This document shows positions 1 through 7,486 of a DNA stretch of 12,399 nt, in pieces (the stretch's first letter is position 1; every line of letters starts with the position of its first letter). The stretch is taken from the NCBI GenBank assembly GCA_001632435.1, contig KV424213.1, forward strand, positions 1 to 12,399, read 5' to 3'. The translations under genes and the position numbers were made by a program. Under the pieces are notes generated by a model, which was not told where the DNA came from, did no database searches, and saw only the letters and a program-made list of their open reading frames with translations. Source of the stretch: Calocera cornea HHB12733 (taxonomy: Eukaryota > Basidiomycota > Dacrymycetes > Dacrymycetales > Dacrymycetaceae).

Positions 1-2295
1 CAATTTGCTGAAATGGAATGTACAGAGTACATTGCCGGCTACCGTCACCTTCATTCCCCTGATTCTCGGCTCTGACAAGACCCACTTGACCAATCATTCC
101 GGAGACAAGACCGTGCATCCCATCTACATCAGCACAGGGGCCATTAAGAAGGATATACGTGCGAAGATCAGCAGACGGGCCTGGCTTCTACTTGCATTCA
201 TTCCGACTGAGGGCTTCACAGGGATGTGGAGCAGCAAGTCGGAAGCCCGCACTGTGCAGAATCTACTCTCGAAGGAAATGTGGCACAAATGCATGCGACA
301 CATCATACAGCCTTTGGTGCTCCTAGCCACCATTCCCCGCCAAATGGTTGATTCATGTGGAAGAATACTCAACGTTGTATCAAGGATTGCAGCATGGTCG
401 GCAGACATTCAAGAGCAGTTAATGATTGCCTGTCTCGCGAACAATAGCTGTGTTTCCTGCATGGCATCCGTTCAACAATTTGATGATGTGGAAGCCCATC
501 CTCCTCGGACTGGTCGATGGATACTATCCACAGTACAGGAATTACGACGGCAGAATCCTATGGCAACACCTTATAAATTCCAGCAAATCTGCTCCAGATC
601 AGGTCTCAACGGGGTCGAGACACCTTTCTGGATGGATTTGCCCTTCTTCGATGTCTGCAGCGTCCTGACAGAAGATGTCTTGCATGGGCTTCACAAGGGA
701 TTCTATGATCACACAGCACAATGGGTCATCGACACAGTAGGGCGCATGGAGATGGACACTCGCATTAAATGTGTACCACATATGCCTGGTATGGAAGCCT
801 TCCCAAAGGGTATCAGTGGTGTTTCCCAGTGGACAGGAAGAAAGCACAGGGCTCTTGAAAGGATCATTCTGTCATGCGCTGCGGGCGCGGAAGGTATGAC
901 ACCGAAAGCCACTCGAGCAGCACGAGCACACCTGGATTTCATCCACCTGGCAAGATATACAAGCCACAGCACAAGCACCCTCCAGTACCTTGAAGATGCA
1001 AATGCAGCCTTTGTGGCAAATCGAGGGGAGTTTGTCCGCAATGGATCCCGCGGGCTTCAGCATTTTCGAGCTCACAAACTCCATAACCTTCGTCATTGGA
1101 AGAAAAACATCGAATATCTGGGCACCACGGACAACTACAACACGGAAACACCAGAGAGATACCACATCGAGTATGCAAAAGAGGCATATAAGGCCACGAA
1201 CAAGAAGCATTTTCTCCCTCAGATGACTGCATGGTTGGACCTCCAAGAGAAGGTGGCGAACTTCAATTCCTATCTTGCCTGGCGGCTCGGAAGGTGGAGT
1301 GCAGAAGAGGAAGCAGATAATTCCGATACAGATTCCCCTCCTTGTGAGGAAAGCTTGGGGGACTTGGAGGAAGAAATTTTGGTCGAACGTACCATTGCAG
1401 GTATGCCAGCAGCTAAGGCCGGTTGGTGCTTGATTGACATGTTTGACAGGAGTGGATGTGGAGCGCTGCTCAGGGCTATCTATGATCCACTCACCAATGC
1501 ACTTGCTCACAACCAAGCCACATATTGAGGGAATGGGGGTGAAGGAAGCATCGAAAGTTTTCTCACTGCCTCGGCTGCGCGAGAAGCTCCTTCTCTATTG
1601 TGCCAACAAGCTCAGCCAGGGCAAGGAGTTGCACCGAGTGCCCATGGGCTTTCAACTTCCTTCGGCATTCAACAAGCTAGACATATGGTTCCACTTCCGA
1701 CTGCGGTTGCCCAAGCTTGATGACCAGTTTGGGAAAGATGGGACACGACTGCTTCGGGCAAGACCACCCCGTGCTGCTGCTGCATCAAGTGATGGAATCA
1801 GCAAGAGATCCAGGAAGCTCCTGCAATCAGATGGACAGTATGATGCCGTGCTTGTGAATATAGACCCTCAGTGTGCTGGGATAGATATGATGCAAGGTGT
1901 GTATCTGCCAATAAAGGAAAACACTGGAGTTGGCTGAACCGCATCATGCAGGGCTGCAAGCGAGCTGCATAAGGCTCATTTTCCGTGCCCATGGCTGTGA
2001 GACTGATAGGGCCTTTGGTGAACCACTTCTGTTGGTTCACTGGTACACCAAGATGAAAGACCAGCCAGAACCGGACTTGCTCATGTACAAGGTTCTAGTA
2101 CAGCATGTGCAGGGCACAGATGAGCCAGCAAGTCATGTTGTTCCTCTGTACTCCGTGGTCCGCAATTGCCCCCTCGTCCCTGCATGGGGTCGGCAGGCTA
2201 ATGCAGCCATGAGCCCCCTTACTGCACTGGATCAGTGCAGCAAGTTCTACATTAACTGCTTTGCTGATCTTATTACCTATATGTCTGTCTACTGA
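1..2295 (+). CDS. Plavaka-type DNA transposase, 5'-truncated by window, three exons
   Basis: Cut-and-paste transposase of the fungal Plavaka (CACTA-like) group, which excises and reinserts its element in the nucleus. Exons are 1-1400, 1450-1896 and 1952-2295. Introns 1401-1449 (49 bp, GTATGC...GACAG) and 1897-1951 (55 bp, CTGAAC branch) restore one frame through to a stop at 2293-2295. Family landmarks seen: LGSDKTHL followed by SGDK (candidate catalytic Asp at 74-76), LTEDVLHGLHKG (Asp at 674-676), a WTGRKHRAL block, DNYNTETPERYHIEYAKEAYK (candidate Glu at 1145-1147), an acidic linker around 1300-1390, and the typical C-terminal blocks starting KPHIEGMGV. The first ~40 bases read like the family in frame 1 (QFAEMECTEYIAG), while the rest is in frame 2, so a small indel at about 31-42 is likely. 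The 5' end and that terminus lie outside the window. The family call is confident; activity is doubtful. Confidence 0.85.
1401..1449 (+). other. Intron 1 of the Plavaka transposase
   Basis: 49-bp GT-AG intron (GTATGC donor, TTGAC branch-like sequence, GACAG acceptor). Without it the frame ends at 1528. With it the reading passes from ERTIAG to VDVERCSG and on into the conserved C-terminal blocks. Confidence 0.7.
1897..1951 (+). other. Intron 2 of the Plavaka transposase
   Basis: 55-bp GT-AG intron with GTGTGT donor, CTGAAC branch and CATGCAG acceptor. Removing it joins DMMQG to LQASCIRLIFRAHG and avoids in-frame stops on both sides. Confidence 0.75.
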
Positions 2296-2655
2296 GTACT
2301 GAGAATGCTTATTTTACTACTTCATGAGCCCATCATTACCTTGCTCTGCAATGAAGGCAAACAGATATGCTACTTTCACATTGAAGCTCCAAGTTCCAAC
2401 CCCTTTCCTGAAGCCTATAACACACTGCTTCAGGAGTACTCTAAGCCTTTGTGGTGACCAAATGATTAGACTCCATTAACATAAAATAGTGCAAGGATGA
2501 TAAACAATGCACTGCATTGTGAAAGATTTTACACAATTCTTCCGTACTCCATATAGAATTGCTCTACTAGATAGCTTTGGGTGTAGCATAAATCAACGCA
2601 AATTACCCAAATTGTGAAATTTATGACTAAATTGAGTAATTTATGTTGCAGAACA
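2296..2655. other. AT-rich spacer after the transposase
   Basis: 360 bp of AT-rich DNA between the transposase stop and the stop of the small minus-strand gene. The 3' end of the Plavaka element should lie here or a little beyond, but the matching 5' end is outside the window, so no terminal inverted repeat can be assigned. No coding signal was seen. Confidence 0.5.
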
Positions 2656-3079
2656 CTAGATGCCATAGATAGCCAATGCACATTTCCTGATGACTGCACG
2701 TACTGGAGATTTTCCTGCTGTACAATGTCAGACAGCGGAGGGCTGTCATTCGAAGAATGTACGTACTAGGGTATTTGTTGCGCTGCGCACTGGCAGTCCG
2801 TCGACTGATCTCCGCAACGTCTACGGCGGGGACAGGCACTGGCTCACATCCGGCACGCACTTCGACAGATGGCTCAGCTCGAGTACGAATTTGCGTGCCT
2901 TCTTTCTGACGGTAATGCTGCTTGCAAGCAAGGCAGCACACCTTGGGGGGCAGGAGAGTTCCTGTGACCGGATCGCGAGGGTGTATTGTATGCCAGCCGG
3001 TTTCATGTGTAATGGGGGAAGTACAGCGAAAGCAGGACGTTCCCTGCCAGGATGTGATGAAGGGAGATATCTCCTCCAT
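2656..3079 (-). CDS. Small protein with GATA-like four-cysteine zinc motif
   Basis: Two-exon minus-strand gene: exon 1 at 3079-2767, 49-bp intron 2766-2718 (GTACGT donor, CTGAC branch, TACAG acceptor), exon 2 at 2717-2656 ending in TAG; 124 residues predicted. The ATG at 3079 has an A at -3. The N-terminus holds Cys16-x2-Cys19, then Trp29, a Pro-x-Thr-Gly turn (37-40), and Cys49-x2-Cys52 followed by His-Tyr. This order (CxxC, Trp, PxG, CxxC, Tyr) resembles a GATA-type finger with a longer loop, so DNA or RNA binding is plausible. The remainder is low-complexity, rich in Glu, Val, Pro and Arg, with no recognised domain. It diverges from the integrase gene at 3994 across a repeat-bearing spacer. 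I do not recognise the family. The intron is well formed, which argues for a real gene, but a longer 3' end through another intron is possible. Confidence 0.5.
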
Positions 3080-3210
3080 TGTGGAAGGTCGAACGGGGAG
3101 GGAGCAGTGAAGTCAGAAACAGAGTACCCCGTTCCCTTAAATGCTGCAAGAGAACAGTCCATGTGATACATGGATGAGAGCGGCGGCCAAGTTTTCTCTG
3201 GATAGGGAAG

Positions 3211-3243
3211 CCTGTCCATCGCCAGTGTCCCGTACTGGACAGG
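3211..3243. repeat. Hairpin repeat copy A
   Basis: Perfect 8-bp arms CCTGTCCA and TGGACAGG around a 17-nt centre. A shared GGGAAG precedes it, and a GTAATCAATG tract follows ~25-30 bp after the second arm, as in copy B. Confidence 0.75.
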
Positions 3244-3357
3244 TTGTACTCCTATCTCTTCCCAGCGCAGTAATCAATGATGACGAAATGACCGCGGGCC
3301 GGGGAATTGCAAGTACGATTGCCGGACACTGTCACAGAGCACCACTTGACAGGGAAG

Positions 3358-3390
3358 CCTGTCCATCGCCCGTGTCCCGTGCTGGACAGG
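3358..3390. repeat. Hairpin repeat copy B
   Basis: Same 8-bp arms CCTGTCCA/TGGACAGG. The centre differs from copy A at only two positions. It starts 147 bp after copy A. Confidence 0.75.
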
Positions 3391-3477
3391 TTGGGTTCAC
3401 CGTCTCCGAAGTCCAGTAATCAATGCTGCAGGATTCATTCGAAGTCGGCCGAGCCTTGGACAGAGTACATGAGGAAG

Positions 3478-3510
3478 CCTGTCCATCGATTGTCCACCGA
3501 GCTGGACAGC
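3478..3510. repeat. Hairpin repeat copy C (diverged)
   Basis: Arms CTGTCCA/TGGACAG are kept (7 bp) with the same total length, while the centre has diverged. It starts 120 bp after copy B. Retention of the arms and arm distance against a drifting centre suggests the dyad itself matters. Confidence 0.65.
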
Positions 3511-3993
3511 TTTTGCTCTCAGCTCTTCTAAGTCAAATCCGGCATGGTTGCTACGCGCCGGACAGCTTGCTCTTCCAACTTCCAGTGTATACGATCACTG
3601 GGTGCCTTGGCACCGCAGAGAGAAGATGGAATGGGCCGCTTAGAAGGCAAAGTGGGCGCGGGAATGGACAGTATTCCACTGTGTGGGTGCGTTGCTGGGC
3701 TGTTCCAGCACTCCGCAGTCCACAGATCCCTATAGCATTCTGTATGGAACATGGGCTAGCTGATCCTGACGTACAAGAAAGAGAAGACTGCTCTTATCGC
3801 ACTCGTTGCAATGGGATACGCCCTTGCTTCATCAAAGCGGGCCGTGTATGACCAAGACGATCAGGGTTCGTGTCGGGCATTCTTTGATACGGAAGTATCA
3901 CACCGCTTTTCCCAACGTCTTGTCCATCAAACGAATATTGCTTGCTCGCTCTGTCGGACCACTGCGTTGCTCCTTAGCATACACACCCCTCAG

Positions 3994-5839
3994 ATGGAGG
4001 AAACTTTCCCCAGGCAGCTGAATCAACACGGGACTGGTGAGTTGAATGCATCCATTGGTATCCAGCCAGCCACGTGGACGCTGATCTCTGCGGGCCAGTC
4101 CCTGATTCAATTCTTCGGCCTTTGGTGGAGAAGTACTACTCTTATGGATACGGGGACAAGAAGATCCTGGAAGCCATATCCCGCGACGTGGAGCTTGAGC
4201 AAAATGGATGGACTCTGTCGTAAGTGACACTTCCCCAGCATGTACTGGCAGCTCTACTCATCCTGTTCAGGACGAAAACCATTCAGCGCCGCCGCAAAGA
4301 GTGGGGCTTGCTGTCTGTCAAGCAGCAAGGGCACACGCTGGAGACCATCTCTCCCTACATAGAGCAACTTCGCATGCAGACCGCCAATCGTCTGGGTTCG
4401 AGGTCAATGCGGGACTTTCTGCGGTCAGACAATGTCTTGGTGTCACGGCTAGTTGACAAACAGACTCTCCCGCGGCAACTGGCTAACAATCTGTCTAGGC
4501 ATCTTATCTCACAGTACCAGTCTCTGACGGATCCCATTGGAAATCGACAGCGACGGGGGAAACGGCTGAAGCATTATCATCTCTGGACAGCTGGCTTGCA
4601 TGAGTTGTGGTCTTTCGATCAGCATGACAAGTGGAAGCGGTTCGGGCTCTTCCTACACGTCGGCTTGGAGAATTTTTCCAACACTGTCCTCTGGCTGAAG
4701 ATCTGGTGGACTAACTCGAACCCACGGCTTATCGCCAGCTACTACTTCGAAGCGGCAAAGCGCTTGCACGGTCTGTGTTCCATTAGCTAGTACACCAGAT
4801 GCTGACATTGCAAAGGTATCCCTCTTCTGACCCAAAGCGATCCAGGAACCGAAAACAATGGTATTGCAAATGCACAGACCACGCTACGACGTCTTCTAGA
4901 TCCATCTCTGGAAGATACCCTCCAGCACCAGTGGATGCGTGGACACTCTAATATCAAACCGGAAATCTTCTGGTCGAAGCTGCGGAGGCAGTGGTCGCAA
5001 GGTTGGGAGGCTCTGTTCCAGGAGGGATTGGACAACGGCTACTACGTGCCTGCATTTCCAGCCGAAGCGTACGTAGTCACCTGTTCCCCTCCTACCCTAC
5101 TAACTGCGTGACAGCCTGTTATTCCGCTGGTTGGCTATTCCGCTGGTGCAGCGTGATCTCGACCGATACGCACAGATTCACAATACCAGCAGACCACGCA
5201 AGAACGACAAGAAAAAGATGCCGACGGAAATTCCGTACGTCCTGATGGAACATCCAGAGGTGTACGGGCCCTATCATGACTACAAAGTCAGTGAGTGTTG
5301 TGAATGAGCCAAAGAGCGAGCCACTGAGAAGAACCGAGTTAGATAGCCATTTCAAAAGAGCTTGTAGACCAGGTGGCACGGGAGTTGGCCCCTGCAGACC
5401 ATCCGGTATTCGAGCTGGTACCTGATGCATTCCGTTATGAAGCGTCGAGAGTTTATGAAGGTTCGAGGTTCGTCCCGGTTGCACTTGAGCAAGTGCTTAC
5501 TGGCTCTGCCTCCCAGCGATAGGCTGTCCCCCGGTGAACCGCAGTACATTCTGGCGAGTTTACACCACAATGCTGAATGCATTTACGGACCTTCCAAATG
5601 CGAACGCTATCCAGGACGAGGCGTTCCGGAACGAGCAACGAGAGGCAACCATTGGGCGCGAATTTATGGAAGTACTTCCAGGACGGGCAGCACGAGGCCC
5701 TGCGTTGATGGGACTTGAAGCTGATGTGGAAGAAGAGGACCCAGAAGGCGAGGACGTGCGGACTGGGGAGAACAACAGATTCTCACCCGACGGCAACGAA
5801 GATGACTTATCAGTATATACACTAACCCTGGCTGTTTAG
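3994..5839 (+). CDS. Integrase-core (DDE) domain protein, seven exons, 509 residues
   Basis: Exons: 3994-4036, 4099-4219, 4271-4770, 4816-5068, 5115-5290, 5347-5460, 5517-5839. The six introns (62, 51, 45, 46, 56, 56 bp) are GT-AG, and all phases agree. Residues ~16-70 (PDSILRPLVEKYYSYGYGDK... RRRKEWGL) look like a helix-turn-helix DNA-binding region. Residues ~165-290 form an integrase-like RNase H fold: LWSFDQHDKW (Asp171, or Asp174), TQSDPGTEN (Asp230) and NIKPEIFW (Glu271) give a D-D-E triad with 40 residues between the second Asp and the Glu. A conserved-looking tail with LLFRWLAIPLVQRDLDRY (~305) and APADHPVFELVP follows, then an acidic C-terminus (~450-500). I know this as a stand-alone integrase-core family of Agaricomycetes, with no reverse transcriptase or gag next to it. 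The first exon is short and the start less certain. It could be an active transposase or a domesticated copy. Confidence 0.85.
4037..5516 (+). other. Six introns of the integrase gene
   Basis: Introns are 4037-4098, 4220-4270, 4771-4815, 5069-5114, 5291-5346 and 5461-5516. Most have a recognisable branch motif (GCTGATC, GCTGACA, ACTAACT, ACTGAG). The third ends in AAAG and the sixth starts GTTCGA, both weaker sites, yet each is required to keep the protein continuous (HG-IPLLTQSD and RVYEAIG-CPPV). Four interrupted reading frames are resolved entirely by splicing, without any frameshift. Confidence 0.75.
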
Positions 5840-6054
5840 TTAGACGTGCGATCTATACCTCATGTATTACAGACTGGCCGTGCTGCGCCATCACAGCACA
5901 TACGGCATCATTGTGGTCAGGCATCTCGGGTACGTGCTGGCCTAGTCGTGCGCATACAGCTTGTTCCCCCTCCGCATACCCCACCAGGCCTTCATTGCCG
6001 AAACTGTCATGGTAAGATGAAAGCTGTCTGTCGAAGACCTTGAATACGAGTACT
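5840..6054. other. Short spacer between integrase gene and RPT2 fragment
   Basis: About 215 bp with no credible gene, terminator or repeat that I can recognise; probably the integrase 3' UTR and then the edge of the captured fragment. Confidence 0.4.
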
Positions 6055-6446
6055 ATGCTCCAGGGAAACGCTGCATCTGGTCTCAACACAGCCAAGGGGG
6101 ACAAGGACGGTCAGAACAAGGACGCAAAGGACAAGGCCTTCTGCATGGATAGGAGCCTTGCTCGCCGTTTGATAGAGACCGCAGCCGAAGACATGGGAGG
6201 CCCCTCTGCCTACTTGAGTGGGCAAGAAGAAGAAGCGTGACCCCGATGCTGCCACCAAGTTGCCTGCCATCTATCCAACTACCCGTTGTCGGTTGAAGCT
6301 GTTGAAGATGGAGCGGATCAACAACTACCTCCTCCTCGAAGGAGTTCCTGCAGAACCATGAAAGGCTCAAGCCCAGTGTTACGGAAGACAAAAATGAGGA
6401 GGAGCGGACGCGAGTAGACGCTCTGAGCGGTTCTCCTATCGACTTT
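6055..6446 (+). pseudogene. RPT2: 5' fragment of 26S proteasome regulatory subunit 4 ATPase (RPT2/PSMC1)
   Basis: RPT2 is an AAA+ subunit of the 19S base of the proteasome. The fragment begins at an ATG (6055) with the Gly/Lys/Asp-rich start (LQGNAASGLNTAKGDKDGQNKDAKDK). 6136-6190 is a 55-bp non-homologous stretch of intron size. Then follow WEAPLPT, a TGA at 6215-6217 where the family has Arg (a CGA to TGA change fits), and [20 protein letters not shown] plus [21 protein letters not shown]. After a frameshift at 6341 comes [11 protein letters not shown]... NEEERTRVDALSGSP. Homology stops near 6446, before the OB and AAA+ domains, so no Walker motifs are present. The retained intron-like segment argues for a DNA-level copy rather than a retrocopy. 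It cannot encode a working ATPase. Recognition comes from the strongly conserved RPT2 N-terminus. Confidence 0.88.
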
Positions 6447-6703
6447 CCCTGAAAGGTGGCAAGATGTTGACCTTGACTGACACACCTCTTTGGCCAGTGC
6501 TTGTCATAGGCGATACCGCAGTTCAGCAGACTGGCCTGCTATCAAATCATGCTCCTGTAGAGCAGACTGGAGTCTATTATGATACTACGAGAGAGGGAAG
6601 GATCACCTCTCTCGTGATCGCACCCCGGCAAGAGCACGGGGCTCGCGTACCGTGCAAAGGGCAACTACAATATATGCTACCGAAAGGAGCTTAAGCAGAA
6701 GGG
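6447..6703. other. Spacer between RPT2 fragment and tandem repeats
   Basis: About 257 bp with no supported gene. It contains a short direct repeat (CAGACTGG near 6527 and 6562) and a small inverted repeat GATCAC/GTGATC near 6600-6620. An open frame from 6464 shows no family resemblance and is probably chance. Confidence 0.35.
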
Positions 6704-7147
6704 GAGGGTCAGGCCCTGCACCTTCCACGGCTCCCAGCATAGGCTGGACACACGACGGGCAAGCCATGCGCGGTTTGCAGCACTACACCGCACGAAAATC
6801 TAAAGTAAACAAGTGCTTCGGCGAGTGGCGAGGGGCAAGCCCTGCACCACTGCCTGTGCACACAACCCAGTCAATGCACGCGACGGTCATGCCATGCGCG
6901 GCACGACTGGGCTGCAGAGAAACTATCTACAGTGTGGGCCTGCGAGAGGTGAGGGGCATGCCCAGCACCGTTCGCTGGCCCACGCAGCCTGGTCAGAACA
7001 CGCGACGGTCAAGCCATGCGCGGTTCAGAGACTCAGGCCGCCACTGGATCCATGGCAAGACAGCTCGTAAAGGGCGAGGGGCAAGCCCTGCGCCAGTTAC
7101 GAGCCACTCACCTGCCTCTTCACTTGCGACGGGCATGCCATGCGCAA
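6704..7147. repeat. Four degenerate ~124-bp tandem repeats with paired palindromic decamers
   Basis: Units begin at 6704, 6830, 6951 and 7076 with GAGGG(G/T)CA and a GCCC-containing core (spacings 126, 121, 125). Each contains a second conserved block CGACGG(G/T)CA(A/T)GCCATGCGC at 6753, 6881, 7003 and 7127 (spacings 128, 122, 124). Both blocks contain the dyad GGGCWWGCCC or a near match: 6833-6842, 6954-6963 and 7079-7088 are full palindrome-type copies. 6707-6716 and the second-block sites at 6757, 6885, 7007 and 7131 are imperfect. The DNA between blocks has diverged much more than the blocks. The array lies 340 bp upstream of the chromo-domain gene start, so it may be its promoter or an element's subterminal repeat region. 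Confidence 0.8.
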
Positions 7148-7164
7148 GATCAGAGAGCAGGGGC

Positions 7165-7371
7165 TGGGAGAAACGCGCAGGTGCGCAGACGCGCAGACGT
7201 GCGCAGATGGAGGTTGAGAAGAGAGATGCATTTGGTTCCGCCGACGCGTCGCGCGTTTCACGTACCCCAAAATACCTCCGCTCAGGGTTCCAAGTTGCTT
7301 CCGCTGCCGCGCCAGTTGCTTCCGCAGCCGCGCCTCATGTTTACGGGGCGTATTCTGCCTCCGCTCAGGGT
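7165..7371. repeat. GC-rich short repeats upstream of the chromo-domain gene
   Basis: Three small repeat types: a GCGCAGAC-like cluster at about 7176-7207, a 21-22 bp tandem pair (GTTGCTTCCGC-GCCGCGC) at about 7292-7333, and CCTCCGCTCAGGGT at 7275-7288 and 7358-7371. They make chance open frames rich in Arg, Pro and Ala on both strands. Confidence 0.5.
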
Positions 7372-7410
7372 CCACAGCGCCTCGCATATATTGTCTCACC
7401 TGACGCCGAA

Positions 7411-7486
7411 CAAGGCTTCTTTGTCCTTCTGCTCCCCCCGCCATTATCTCTGGGCGCTTAAACTTAAAATCCCCTTTGTTTCAAAA
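7411..7486 (+). promoter_or_regulatory. CT-rich tract and A-rich leader before the chromo-domain gene
   Basis: A pyrimidine tract (GCTTCTTTGTCCTTCTGCTC, about 7414-7439) followed by an A/T-rich leader ending CAAAAATGG. CT-rich blocks just upstream of transcription starts are common in filamentous fungi, and AAA before the ATG is a good start context. No TATA box is evident. Confidence 0.4.

Larger units (their letters stand above)
3080..3993. promoter_or_regulatory. Divergent intergenic region between zinc-motif gene and integrase gene
   Basis: 914 bp between two diverging starts (3079 minus, 3994 plus), so it should contain both promoters. It carries three copies of a 33-bp hairpin repeat (3211-3510). 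Reading frames here mostly run through those repeats and show no splice-consistent or family-like protein. CCCTCAG directly precedes the ATG at 3994 and could be the acceptor of a 5'-UTR intron. No clear TATA box was seen. Confidence 0.45.

Noticed and set aside
872..1516. Minus-strand open frame of 214 codons
   Set aside because: Lies antisense to the recognised Plavaka transposase and reads like a Cys-rich shadow frame.
1401..1560. Frameshift in the Plavaka transposase at the end of its first long frame
   Set aside because: First read as decay, but a 49-bp intron at 1401-1449 with normal signals restores the frame exactly.
3200..3520. CRISPR-like array
   Set aside because: Only three units with unequal spacing and diverging centres, in a genome with spliceosomal introns; better described as hairpin repeats.
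3423..3851. Plus-strand open frame of 142 codons upstream of the integrase gene
   Set aside because: Starts inside the hairpin repeat region, has no family-like sequence and overlaps other equally long chance frames.
6830..7090. p53-type response elements
   Set aside because: GGGCAAGCCC and GGGCATGCCC fit the consensus formally, but fungi have no p53, so only the dyad symmetry is reported.
7097..7444. Arg/Gln-rich open minus-strand frame
   Set aside because: Made by the short GC-rich repeats at 7165-7371; no start context, introns or family resemblance.
6652..7461. Open plus-strand frame of 269 codons over the tandem repeats
   Set aside because: It follows the ~124-bp repeats and the GC-rich microrepeats, has repetitive low-complexity composition and no domain. 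All frames are open in such GC-rich repeats.
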